DNA from: Theocolax elegans
Taxonomy: Eukaryota > Arthropoda > Insecta > Hymenoptera > Cerocephalidae
Length of the DNA stretch: 64,000 nucleotides
Assembly: GCA_026168455.1 (NCBI GenBank)
Contig: CM047431.1
Span: forward strand, 1,908,598-1,972,597
Reading direction: 5' to 3'
Below the pieces are notes generated by a model that saw only the letters and a program-made list of their open reading frames with translations, had not been told where the DNA came from and searched no databases. Shown in pieces: positions 53,531 through 63,000 of this stretch. The first letter of the stretch is position 1. Each line of letters begins with the position of its first letter. The position numbers and the translations under genes are program-made.

Positions 53531-54888
53531 AAGAGTGTATGCCGGAAGGGCTACTATTCAACTTGCTGCGTGCACAACATGCGCGTGCGCCGAGCTGGCG
53601 GGGGAAGCAGGCCCAATATGGCCGCTTCTGAGCTACGCGCGGCGGATCGCTTCCACAGAACCGAGCGCTGCGATACGAGAGAGCGCGTCGATGCCAGAAA
53701 GGGCTTGTACTCAGCGTATGGGTTTTCCCCGACGCAAACAGTAGGCACGCGTCTGGAGAGAGAGGGGACGCCAGGAGGGGCGTCTGTTCTACTCTACGCA
53801 TGATGCTCTTGAACACGAGGAAAGCTACAACTTAAAGCAACGGGAGAGAGAGAAAAAGAATCAAGTGTCAAATGCGCATAGCTAAGGCGTTTTTGACACG
53901 TACAAGCAACGGCGAATAGAAGATGCACATCTACAGCGTTTTCTATTATTGATGGTGCTTAAACTAAAGGATAGGAATAATTCGCAGATCTACCGTGGAT
54001 TATTCATATACAAAAATACTGAAATATTAGTTTTAACATTGTTATGTTTGTTGTTATTTACAGTTTACAATTGTTTTATACCTTATTATTTTTTTTATTT
54101 ATTTTTACAATTACAATTAAACAATATTACTTAACACAATTTAATAAACAAAAATGTAAGAAATACTAAGATAGAGAAGAAGTTTCTATCATACACAACG
54201 TTTTTGAGAAGTAGAGAGAGAGAGAGAGAGTGAGAGAGTATCGAAATGTCGACACTGCAACGCATGGTCGGCCCCGCCGAACTTGCCAGGCTTGAGTCGG
54301 AGAGTGGCCCGAACACTTACGAGGCCAGCCGATGCTCCTACAGCTTAGCGTAGCAACTAGGCTCGAATTGCGGTGTGCAATCGAATCCTTACGGGGGATC
54401 CAAATTTCGTTCACCACCGCGCTGCTTCATCGTCCTTGTACTATTCTTTTTGTTTACATTTTTTTTTCCTTTTTTTATATTTTTCTCTATTTCGTACCTA
54501 TTTTATTTTTTTATTTATATTAGCTCTACCCCTTTTTTATGGATACTTATTTACTTTGTTACTATTTCTATATATTACTCTTTATTATTTTTTTTTTACG
54601 TTATTTACATTTATTAATATGTTTACCACAATAATTGTTTGTTTTGTTTGTATTTTTTTTTTATTTCTACATATGGTTAGGGGAAAGAAATAAATATTCC
54701 TTACTGTTCTATAACAATGTTAATCTTTATTATTTTTCATTTTGTATACATATAGTTTTTTTGTTTGTATTTACTATAACTAGTTAGTATATATACTTGT
54801 ATATAATGTGTGCTTGTTAATACTTTATACTCTTGTTTATACTTATTATAATATTTACTGCAATTGTATATTTTGCCCTTTTCATAAA
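53340..54888. other. Spacer with GA microsatellites and poly(A) signal
   Basis: AATAAA at 53399-53404 is a plausible poly(A) signal for the plus-strand gene. (GA)n runs lie at 53474-53533 and 54211-54238; the long ORFs across the first are repeat artefacts. 53560-53830 and 54240-54420 are G/C-richer without coding evidence. 54420-54880 is T-rich low complexity. Confidence 0.5.
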
Positions 54889-54894
54889 TTTATT
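54889..54894 (-). terminator. Poly(A) signal downstream of the IAP gene
   Basis: The complement of 54889-54894 is AATAAA, 17 nt past the IAP stop codon. It gives the minus-strand cluster a clear 3' end. Confidence 0.55.
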
Positions 54895-54910
54895 GTTGTA
54901 TAGATTTAAT

Positions 54911-55765
54911 TTAGGCGAATTCTATCTCTGTGAAGCGACCTCTTCTTTTTGTTACTAAGTATATGTTTAACCATTCCGTTATTGCTCTTTTACAAATCAT
55001 GCATTCCTTTGTTCCCATATAACAAGTTAAACAGCTTAAAGCATGTTTGCATGGAATATATATTCCCTCTATTGGATTACGTTTGCAAATCTTGCATTTA
55101 AGATCTTTTGATAAACTGGCATTTTCCGAACCTTTTATTATTTTGCTCAATTTTTCCATGTCATAGATTCCACAACAGTCTTCTGCTCGTTCTTTCTTTG
55201 TAATGAATTCACATTTTGGCGACCATTTACGATGTTCTTGCATAGGCTCGTCCGTTCTTTCCCATTTTCGTATTCCTACACCGCATATATAACATTTTAC
55301 TTTGTCGTTCTCTCCTGTATAATAAAATCCGGCTTCTGCTAGATCCTCGGTTGAAATAAAAGCATGCGGCCAATATTTAAATGTATCTAATCGATTTTTC
55401 TTTATTGACAGATTTACTCCGCAATCAGTTTCATCAAAGTCCTGTTGTAGTTCCATAATTATTTCTTTTACTTTCTCTTCTGTATCATTATAGACTACCT
55501 CGTCTAGTTGAGTTTTTAAGGACGCTAATATCTCTAGTATTTCTGGTAACTCTTCTTGTGTTATCATTGGCACGGGGGTATTATTTTCTTCGTCCAGTAT
55601 TGAGGGAAAAATATCACTGGTCGCATTTTGTAATAAATCCATAACTTCTTGTTCATTCAGAAAGGATTCCAATTCCGACCAGCTTACTTCCTTAACGTTT
55701 TGTGATTCTGCGATATCTTCTGATTTTTTGTCTTTATTTATTTCCATAGGTTCGGTTTGCATCAT
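54911..55765 (-). CDS. iap: Inhibitor of apoptosis protein (one BIR, one RING)
   Basis: The intact 284-aa ORF has an acidic N-terminal ~120 residues of unknown function. A BIR domain lies at about 125-192 (RLDTFKYWPHAF, LAEAGFYYTGENDKVKCYIC, then H and C at the zinc site of EHRKWSPKC). A C3HC4 RING lies at about 224-268 (CKIC, IPCKHALSCLTC, CMICKRAI). IAPs of this build bind caspases or IAP antagonists and act as E3 ubiquitin ligases in the cytosol. Insect genomes and large DNA viruses of insects both carry them. Here the start is 3 nt after the stop of the CxxC ORF, so it probably shares a transcript. One BIR instead of two or three and the long acidic head are unusual. Host-derived versus virus-derived cannot be decided without a tree. 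Confidence 0.9.
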   Translation of the reverse strand: MMQTEPMEINKDKKSEDIAESQNVKEVSWSELESFLNEQEVMDLLQNATSDIFPSILDEENNTPVPMITQEELPEILEILASLKTQLDEVVYNDTEEKVKEIIMELQQDFDETDCGVNLSIKKNRLDTFKYWPHAFISTEDLAEAGFYYTGENDKVKCYICGVGIRKWERTDEPMQEHRKWSPKCEFITKKERAEDCCGIYDMEKLSKIIKGSENASLSKDLKCKICKRNPIEGIYIPCKHALSCLTCYMGTKECMICKRAITEWLNIYLVTKRRGRFTEIEFA

Positions 55766-55768
55766 TTT

Positions 55769-56260
55769 TTAACTTGAAGTTCCCATTTCCTCTGGTTTTT
55801 CAATATCTCTTTCGTTTTTAACAACAAAAATGGGCGTTTCGTGTTGCATTGGTTCCAACGGAATAATTTGCTGGTTATCTCTCTGTAATTCGAATTCATT
55901 TTTTATAGTAACAATCTCGATTTCTCTTTCTTTGTTTTGTTCTATTATTGCCCTAATTTGACTGGATATTTTATTATCATTTTTTTTTATTTTTCGCTCC
56001 TCGATATTTTTTTTACAGTTATAACATTTTTGCCTTTCAGAATTTATATTTATATCTCTAAATTTTATGTGTTGTATAATCAGCTTTCCTGCCTTTGTAT
56101 CTCTGCAATTTTCACATAAAGGAGTGTTCAAGTCTATGCTGTAAAACATCCTTTTAAGGTAATACATTTCGTGTATTTTTCTATTGGTTTGTTTTTTCCA
56201 AATCGTACCGTCGTAAGAGGGTAAATTTTTCCTTTCTTTAACTTCTTGTATAATCCTCAT
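55769..56260 (-). CDS. Small protein with two CxxC pairs, unknown
   Basis: The 163-codon ORF has a basic N-terminus (VKERKNLPSYDGTIWKKQ), CENC at about 48-51 and CYNC at about 78-81 (a possible single zinc ribbon), then a Lys/Glu-rich segment and an acidic end. No family is recognised. The TAA is followed by AAA and the IAP ATG, indicating a dicistronic arrangement. A 3' splice-like TTTTTTGCTTACACTCAAAATAG lies just upstream of the ATG (AG at 56274-56273), suggesting that it is reached by splicing. Confidence 0.6.
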   Translation of the reverse strand: MRIIQEVKERKNLPSYDGTIWKKQTNRKIHEMYYLKRMFYSIDLNTPLCENCRDTKAGKLIIQHIKFRDININSERQKCYNCKKNIEERKIKKNDNKISSQIRAIIEQNKEREIEIVTIKNEFELQRDNQQIIPLEPMQHETPIFVVKNERDIEKPEEMGTSS

Positions 56261-56427
56261 TTACTGGCTCTCCTATTTTGAGTGTAAGCAAAAAAAGAAA
56301 ATAAGAGTTATTATTACATTGAATTTGCTCTGTTCTCTTTGTTTATTTTTAAAATTGGATATAAACACGATTCTCTCTCTAAAATTTTTGTATCTACAGT
56401 TTTAAACTCGGAAGTGATAAATTGGCA

Positions 56428-58296
56428 CTATTCATTTTTCTCTATCTCAACCTCCATTTTTTTGTTTTCCTCATTGTCTTTATTTAACTTTTGCGTTCCC
56501 AAATAAAGTAATAGTTGAGTGATTGAATTCCATATTGCCCCAATTAAATGTAAAGAGAACCCGTAAATTCCGTGCAACATGAAACCATGCATAATCGTAT
56601 CGATAATTAGCTTGATGAGACGACATATAAAAAATCCTATGAAACCGGCAGAGATGTTACTGAACGTTAAAAATTCCGACCATAGTTTGTTGAATGTCGA
56701 TTCAGCCAGGTTATTTAAGGCTTCTTGGTCGAACAAATTTCCTATAGTAATTCCTTTGGGGTTTATCTTCCTTCCCGAAGCTCCTAATGCCATCTTATTT
56801 AATACCGGAGATTTTTCTAATGGGAATAATATCATATCGCGAAGTTTACTGGTATCTTTTTGTCCGTATATTCCACTAGTAGCGAGTGTCTCGGGTGAAA
56901 CATATCTCCATGTTAGTTTTGTTTCAGGCGTCAATATCTCGGGATCTTTTACTTCGACTGGATTCGGTAGCATTTTAAACCAAATTTGATGTATTTTGAA
57001 CATAACCGGTAGACGATTATCACACATTAGGGGTTTCCCAGTTCTTACTAATATACGCGTTCTAGGTGTGAGAAAATATGGTTCGTTGTCCCGAAACACG
57101 GGTAGCTGTTCGTAACACCCCGTCGTTTCTCTCCCGACTACTTCTACTTTTAAGCACTTTAGTAGATGAATAACTTTTCCCGCTGTTACGGCTAGATACC
57201 CAGGTTGATTCATGATACGATAACCCATTTCCGCCGGGGAAACTGAGGCGAGCGCGAGGGCTTGAATGAGAATATGTCTTTCAATTTCGCACCTTTGTTT
57301 TAATATGTCGTAATACATTCTATTTAGCTGTCGGCGTACATATTTTTCAACGTATAAGAATTTTGAGTTTATGTATGCAAATATATCAAGATTGTTTCCC
57401 TTAATTGCTTTTTTGCTTATAAAACTGTTAACCTTGGCGTCTTGAATTATGGAAAGCTTGGGATGTTCGGTGCGCGCAAACCTAAAACCGCATACATTCT
57501 GTTCTCCTTTTTTCCATAGTGCGAATGTAATATCATTAGTTTCAAGCGAGTACATTATACGGTTTTCTTGCTCTTCATATATTTTATCCAAATTTCCTTG
57601 ATACAACACAGAATATTTGTTAACTCCGCATGAATCCTCCGGAAGCGCTTCCCAAAAAACTTGTGAGGCATCGATATCTGTACATTCTAAATCCGCGAGT
57701 GTGCATGTAACTCCAGAGTCTAATCTTACTTTATTATATTCCAGATGTACAGCCGCATAGTGATCGTATATTGTTATTTCAACATGACCTGCGACATAGG
57801 CGTCTTTATAGGTACCGTATGAATCCGAAAATGAACCTCCAATACAATTTCCGCTATTATCGTTCCCTCCCGCGAACACGATTGTTTTATTAGTGGTACT
57901 GTTTCTGGGTAGATTTATAATTTGAGTGCCGCTTATAGAAATATAACCCGAACGATGGATTCCATAACATTCCACTCTACTTATTTCTTTGTAATAACTA
58001 ATTTCTCCGTTTAGGACGCGAGATGCATGTCCGTGCATACCGCAATGTGTAACTGTACGTGTGATTTTTATTATGCATTTATATACATGCGTGGTACTGT
58101 AATCGTTCAATTGTAGTAACTGCGCGTAAACTTTTGTTACATTAATATATGGTTCATGTTTATCACATTCTTTAACTACCACTAATGATATTGTTGTTAG
58201 ATTTGAAAGTTGTTCCCCGCAGTCATATCCGTAAAGTCCCGACGAATAATTAATTACACTTACGAGTGAAAGCAGAAGGAATGATCTCTTTGCCAT
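56428..58296 (-). CDS. Viral-type envelope glycoprotein, chuvirus-like, intact
   Basis: This 622-codon ORF has no internal stop. Residues 1-20 are a signal peptide (FLLLSLVSVINYSSG). The mature start has a YDC motif followed by an N-glycosylation site and a strand ending in C, then a CGMHGH motif near 85-90, a Cys-rich ectodomain with several N-x-T/S sites, and hydrophobic segments at about 548-605 before a charged tail. This layout matches, from memory, glycoproteins of chuviruses and the endogenous copies frequent in arthropods. It is an entry/fusion-type membrane protein of a virus or retroelement. A TTATCTTATTTACAG acceptor abuts the ATG (AG at 58298-58297), so expression by splicing is likely. 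A decayed relative lies at 34590-34908. Confidence 0.82.
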   Translation of the reverse strand: MAKRSFLLLSLVSVINYSSGLYGYDCGEQLSNLTTISLVVVKECDKHEPYINVTKVYAQLLQLNDYSTTHVYKCIIKITRTVTHCGMHGHASRVLNGEISYYKEISRVECYGIHRSGYISISGTQIINLPRNSTTNKTIVFAGGNDNSGNCIGGSFSDSYGTYKDAYVAGHVEITIYDHYAAVHLEYNKVRLDSGVTCTLADLECTDIDASQVFWEALPEDSCGVNKYSVLYQGNLDKIYEEQENRIMYSLETNDITFALWKKGEQNVCGFRFARTEHPKLSIIQDAKVNSFISKKAIKGNNLDIFAYINSKFLYVEKYVRRQLNRMYYDILKQRCEIERHILIQALALASVSPAEMGYRIMNQPGYLAVTAGKVIHLLKCLKVEVVGRETTGCYEQLPVFRDNEPYFLTPRTRILVRTGKPLMCDNRLPVMFKIHQIWFKMLPNPVEVKDPEILTPETKLTWRYVSPETLATSGIYGQKDTSKLRDMILFPLEKSPVLNKMALGASGRKINPKGITIGNLFDQEALNNLAESTFNKLWSEFLTFSNISAGFIGFFICRLIKLIIDTIMHGFMLHGIYGFSLHLIGAIWNSITQLLLYLGTQKLNKDNEENKKMEVEIEKNE

Positions 58297-58366
58297 CTGT
58301 AAATAAGATAATTTTCTATGGTTTTCATTGTCCTTGTACGAAGTTATGAAGTTAATTCCTATTTGT

Positions 58367-60103
58367 TTATTCGAAACGGATTTCTATTTCTTCCGCAATA
58401 GTATCTAATATTTCTTTAAAGTAACACAAAAGTATGAAGATCCCCGCGATGAATAAAAATATAACTACTCCTGTGATTGAACAGATGAGAAACAATGTAG
58501 TGAATACAGCGGTTTTTTCCGTATTGATCAATTTATCCCTACAGTAATTGTCCATATCCCAAAAATTCCCCGAGTGTTTTTGCTTAACTAATTTATGGAA
58601 TAAATTTTTAGTATTTGTATTGTTAAAGATATTTGATAGTTTGCTAATATTTAACGACGTCTGAGGGAATAACAAGTGATTTGAGTATTCCGTTGGTACC
58701 TCATGTATTTTTATAACTTCTCCATTTATTTTAAACGTACAATTTATTTTTGTGTGTATTATTCCGACTGCACGTAATGGTATGATTGTTCCTGTTAAAC
58801 CGTCACAGCCAATCGACACTCTCGTAGTCATGGGCGCTGAGTATAATATTTTATTTAATTTGTCAAGTTTTATTATCGTTGGTTTGGCATTGGTTTTATA
58901 TTTGATATTGCAGTTACGGTAATTACATTTAGCCGGTCGAGACATCAATTCCGTTTCGCAACTATCTATTGCTTTTAAATGCAGTCTTTCTTTTTTGCAA
59001 ATTAATTTTCCTTGAAACTTTTTACAGTTCTTAAGGTCGGTGCTTGAGAAACCGTAATAATTTGCCTCTTGTTGCAGAATATAGTTATTCTCGGGTTCAA
59101 CATAGGCGATGTTTGATTCATTGGTATATACGTTTTGAGGAATTGGAAGTGGAGATACCCTATACAATGAGCAAGTAGATTTTTCAACCAAGGGAACCTC
59201 TATTTGAATAAATAGTTTATTATTGATGTATCCAGTATGTAGGCTTGTTATGTTAGCTAATCTATTTAAATTTCCCTCTCCTCTTTTCAACGGGAATTCA
59301 TTGGTTTTCTCATATTTTTCGATGTAATTAACAACTTGTTTGAGTCTATTGGGTGATAATAAAGTAGTATACATTTGATGCTCTTTTATTCCTTCTAAAT
59401 TAACAAGTGTACCTACACTGTAGCTTATCTGGTTGTCCAACATTCTTCCTAACGTAGTCTTTATATTGTTCATTATTTGCGAGTATCGTTCAAGATAAAT
59501 TTCCTGTTTCATTTGCTTCATTTTTTGCATAATGTTGAATTCATAATACAATCTTGCTTTGTCTATGTATATATTGGTTCCCATCGTATTACTTTCTATA
59601 AATATTATTTTAGTCCTAACCCCTACTAGTATCCTATCTATGTAATTGTTAATTAATTTACTTTCTAAATCATAACGTATTAACTCGTTTTCATGCAAAT
59701 CTGATTTTACGTCCATGCAAGTACTTTCTGTAGTGTTTAAGATGTGTAACGTTCTAGTATATTTTTCTTGTAAATTCTTACAATTTTCAAACAGTTCTTC
59801 ACATTTTTCGTGACTTAACGGGCAATCGTTTTTCAGTTCGCTAAACGTCGTCCAAATATCCGTTAGATTCGTATCTTCATGTATGCAAGTCATGCTAATA
59901 ATAATTTTCCACGCGACTGGAGTTAGTTTTACATGTTCCTGTCGTTCGAAGAATATACCCGATAGAGGTATTTGTTGAAGTTCGATTCCTTTTGGTTCAA
60001 CTTCGATAAATCTTTCCGCTCCTCGCCCTGTCTCTCTTTTTTTTTTATATATGAAACCTTCTGGTTTATTGAACGCCCTGCTTTTAATTTCTTGTTTGCG
60101 TAC
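58367..60103 (-). CDS. Baculovirus-F/errantivirus Env-like glycoprotein
   Basis: The frame is open from a stop at 60106-60104 to 58367 (578 codons). The first ATG is at 59893, but the 70 upstream codons carry a segment of the kind found at the start of F-like Env ectodomains (LSGIFFERQEHVKLTPVAW), so the ATG is probably internal and the signal peptide is supplied by another exon. A heptad-like helical region lies at ~35-160 of the 508-aa form, several Cys pairs in the middle (CNYRNC) and one strong transmembrane helix near 462-490 with a short cytoplasmic tail. No clear furin site is seen. Unrelated in sequence to the neighbouring glycoprotein. Family call from motif layout only. Confidence 0.72.
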   Translation of the reverse strand, partial: VRKQEIKSRAFNKPEGFIYKKKRETGRGAERFIEVEPKGIELQQIPLSGIFFERQEHVKLTPVAWKIIISMTCIHEDTNLTDIWTTFSELKNDCPLSHEKCEELFENCKNLQEKYTRTLHILNTTESTCMDVKSDLHENELIRYDLESKLINNYIDRILVGVRTKIIFIESNTMGTNIYIDKARLYYEFNIMQKMKQMKQEIYLERYSQIMNNIKTTLGRMLDNQISYSVGTLVNLEGIKEHQMYTTLLSPNRLKQVVNYIEKYEKTNEFPLKRGEGNLNRLANITSLHTGYINNKLFIQIEVPLVEKSTCSLYRVSPLPIPQNVYTNESNIAYVEPENNYILQQEANYYGFSSTDLKNCKKFQGKLICKKERLHLKAIDSCETELMSRPAKCNYRNCNIKYKTNAKPTIIKLDKLNKILYSAPMTTRVSIGCDGLTGTIIPLRAVGIIHTKINCTFKINGEVIKIHEVPTEYSNHLLFPQTSLNISKLSNIFNNTNTKNLFHKLVKQKHSGNFWDMDNYCRDKLINTEKTAVFTTLFLICSITGVVIFLFIAGIFILLCYFKEILDTIAEEIEIRFE

Positions 60104-60485
60104 TTATTATTTTTTTTATATGTGCCGGTACTAGGTGTGTTTATTTTGTCATTTAAACCGAAATCAATGATTCATGATTATATAGGGTGCACTATAAATT
60201 AAACTAAAGATGTGAGTAAACTATGTATGTATTTCTTTTTTTATTGTTGTACAATTGCCTAGGGCAGTGTGGTTAGAACAAAGGTTAGTCAGAAGGTGTC
60301 GTTCTTCTCTTAAGGTATAGGCTTACAAACTCAGAATCCCCTTCTTATTTTGATTTTGTTTTATTTTATTTCTTTTTGATTTGGTACATAGGCAGGAGAA
60401 GAAAAAAAAATTTTTATTTAACATTCTTGTATTTATCTTATCGTTATAGTTTTTCCGATCTTCCTTCGTCCCTGTCCCTTTTTCA
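60104..60485 (-). other. Spacer between the F-like gene and the Cys-rich gene
   Basis: The complement of about 60239-60244 gives AATAAA, a candidate poly(A) signal for the Cys-rich gene. A TTTATAGTGCACCC word at 60185-60198 (minus) could be a weak TATA box. No ORF of significance; the 63-codon minus frame at 60514-60323 overlaps the next gene's end. Confidence 0.4.
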
Positions 60486-62150
60486 TTACCAATCTCCCGT
60501 TGACCATCTTTCATCCCGTAATACGGTTAAGGAACCTCCCGCAAAACAACCAGTCGGACAATGGGATGTTACTTCTAGCTGTCGTTGGTGTTCATCGTCC
60601 GTACACTCCATGGATTCTATATATACCCCTTCCCCTTGACGTTGTAGATAGTAATTGGCGCATTTTGCGCACTCTCGCCACACCGGAATCTTCTGTTTAC
60701 AATATTTACACCTTCCATGGTACGTTTGGTCCCCAAATCCTTGACCACCATATTCCTTTATTTCTAAGTACTTTGCATACGTTTTCCCTAGTTCCATGAA
60801 TGCGGAGCTTTCTCTATACCTTTTCTCTACCTCATTTATGAGTTCATCGTCACTTTTTTCTGGGTAGTCCGGATGTTGCATTTCCAGTTGTGCTCTAAAG
60901 TATATAAATCGTCTTAACCTTTGAGGCATGCAATCGTTGAAACCTATAGCACTAAGGTAGGCTTCTTTAATAGCCAACCTAAAGCTTAAACTGTGATTGT
61001 AAATAACAGATGTTAGAAACTCTGTTTCATTTGCTTGCCTACGGGAATAAGCGGGAGTTGTTCCCTTGGCCTCATCTTGGAAACATTTGACTCCGTATTT
61101 AATAATATTTTCTAATGGGTTAAAACATGTTCACTGGGGATCAGGGTGAACGGCTCCCATATCATAAAATAACAACACTTTTATTCGTAGCTAGATAATT
61201 TAATATTAATCAAATAATAATAATACACAAGCTAAACTAACAAACTAGTCACGGTCGCCAGCCGCGTTCACGCGGCAAAATTTATATCTTTTACTACACG
61301 CGATTACCGCACATACACGCACAATCACAGCTTGCCGGGAAGCTGGAAACAGGGAGTTCAGGCAGGAACTCTCACCTGCAGATGCTCGAATTTAAACAAT
61401 TAATAAAAATATATCCACTCTCGGTAATAACTATAATAAAGGTTTTAAACGAAACGTCTCGTTCGACGGCCCGACTCGGAATCACCGAGTTCGTCGTGTT
61501 GAGCCGAGCAGCGAGTTCGCGCGCATGCGCTTGACACAACAGTCCCATCTCGTCCGCTTGACTCGGCCGATCCGACGCGCGTATGTTGTGTGTATAGCGC
61601 AACTTCTCTCTTTCTCTCTCTCTCCTTCTCGCACCTTACAATCAACATGCCATTCTGGAAGCTCGACATTAATAACGTATACAGGAACAGCTTGAAAACC
61701 AAACAAGCGGTAATTGTTCCTTATATCAAACTCAAATTAATGTCGAATTTGTCCTTGTTTTTAATATCTATACAGCTCGGCGTTATACATAGCTGGTCAT
61801 CATCTTCAAAGCTAGACTTTCAAAGAGCTAGAAGGACTACCAAGCTACTAAAAGGATTTTTAAGGAGCTGCAAGGTTTTCAAAGGAATTAGAAAATTTGC
61901 TGTAATAGGGTTTGTGTGTGCGCGCATGTCAATAACTAAAAGTCCGAACTCTTTTCTCACGGTCTAGACTATCTGGATTCCGAGTGAGTTTTACATTAAT
62001 TCCTATAAGCTACGGGGCTTTGGAATAATTAATATACACTATAAATATAAAGTAAGTATGTGACATGCAGTTAGAACTGCCATGTCACAGGGTCCTTTTC
62101 CCCTTCTTTCTTCTTTCTCTCCTCCTGTCTTTTCTTGCGTTGCTATGGTT
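60486..62150 (-). pseudogene. Cys-rich protein gene interrupted by an LTR-like insertion
   Basis: The frame 60486-61120 (about 211 codons, longer than the 163 that follow the TTG codon at 60977) reaches the insertion at 61121-62089. It resumes in phase beyond the GGGT duplication at 62090, running to an acceptor-like CCATAG at 62156-62151. The exon start is Lys/Arg-rich. The middle (QRLRRFIYFRAQLEMQHPDYPEKSDDELINEVEKRYRES in two parts) is vaguely HMG-box-like. The C-terminal part has CKYC, ECAKC and further Cys (HCPTGC), probably zinc-binding. Family unknown. The insertion probably inactivates it. Confidence 0.6.
61121..62089 (+). mobile_element. LTR-like element, copy 3 (TSD GGGT)
   Basis: 969 bp with GGGT at 61117-61120 and 62090-62093. 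It is the inverted homologue of 2793-4126. The GTTCAC, TGGGGATCAGG, GTGAAC hairpin lies at 61128-61150, a GTCACGGTCGCCA word at 61250, a GCCGCG..CGCGGC hairpin next to it, and a terminal palindrome TGACATGCAGTT/AACTGCCATGTCA. It is shorter than copy 1 by internal deletion. No credible ORF. Confidence 0.78.
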
Positions 62151-62566
62151 TGGTAAGTGCAACTTCCATCTTTAGGCAGCCTACAGAAATTTCTTTGTTT
62201 ATTCGTGGTTGATATTAATTAAAGGATTGAGTCTATGTATTGAAGGAAGATCAGTTTTCATTGTTTATTTTCTTTTACTATAACTTTTTGCGATATGTGT
62301 ATACGCACAATACTCATACATATATCATGTACAAATTAAATTTTATACCATACTCAAACCAATGGGCACACCCTCATTTTTCTCTCTATTTTTTTTTATT
62401 TTAATTTGTTTTAACTAGTGATTAAACAATTGTACAAGGCTTACAGTATCAATTATAGATTTACATTATTTATACATTTTTTTGTTTGCTGTATGTTCTA
62501 TCAAACTATACAAACTTGTGAATATTATGTATTTAAAATCTCCGTTATTGTCTCAAAAAAAAGGTT
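62151..62566 (-). other. Probable intron or spacer between the coiled-coil ORF and the Cys-rich exon
   Basis: AT-rich with no frame. The left edge looks like a 3' splice site (ACTTACCAAACCATAG, minus). Donor candidates upstream are weak (AAAGTAAAC near 62737). Confidence 0.4.
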
Positions 62567-62863
62567 TTAATTGTTGTTTTTATTAATAGTTGGATTTTGA
62601 ACTTTTTCCACGAAATTAATTAATTTATCAAATTTCTGCTGCATTTGTTCATTAAAATCAATATCGGAAATATCTTTATTCTTTAAATTCGAGTCCACGT
62701 CTTTATCCAACATGTGTAAGGAAGCTATGTGCGAGTTTACTTTACTTAATTTTTTTAATAAAGTTCTCTTTTCAATAATTAGTTTTGATAAAATCTTTTT
62801 CTTTCCGCCTCTTCTCGTTTCTTTGCAATCGTAATTATGTTGTACGGAATCTCCCATGTCCAT
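62567..62863 (-). CDS. Small coiled-coil ORF, first gene of the minus-strand island
   Basis: The 98-codon ORF has a basic stretch (KETRRGGKKKILSKLIIEKR) followed by leucine-rich heptads (TLLKKLSKVNSHIASLHML) and an Asn-rich tail. Unknown family. Its ATG is about 55 nt downstream of a TATA box, so it would be the first ORF of the primary transcript. Confidence 0.5.
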   Translation of the reverse strand: MDMGDSVQHNYDCKETRRGGKKKILSKLIIEKRTLLKKLSKVNSHIASLHMLDKDVDSNLKNKDISDIDFNEQMQQKFDKLINFVEKVQNPTINKNNN

Positions 62864-62910
62864 TGAATCTAGTGTTAGATTTTTTTTGTTTCTAGTATGC
62901 CAAACTCTCC

Positions 62911-62923
62911 TTATTTATTTATA
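62911..62923 (-). promoter_or_regulatory. TATA box of the minus-strand island
   Basis: The complement reads TATAAATAAATAA. A start about 30 nt downstream (near 62893) would precede the ATG at 62863. It lies between that ORF and the 73-bp repeat array. Confidence 0.5.
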
Positions 62924-63000
62924 CCTGGGGGTCCTGTAAGAAGGTATGACTAATTAACAGAATTACTAGAGTCAAGGTAAGTTCAGTTGTAATTATTTAA

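Noticed and set aside
53351..53816. 150-aa and 116-aa ORFs across 53.5 kb
   Set aside because: Created by the (GA)n microsatellite, which encodes Arg-Glu or Leu-Ser repeats on either strand.
2793..62089. A single ~59-kb giant transposon bounded by ~1-kb terminal inverted repeats (2793-4126 versus 61121-62089)
   Set aside because: Each arm has its own 4-bp target duplication (AACT and GGGT), each interrupts a frame that resumes in phase on the far side, and a third copy lies at 13667. They are two independent insertions in opposite orientation.
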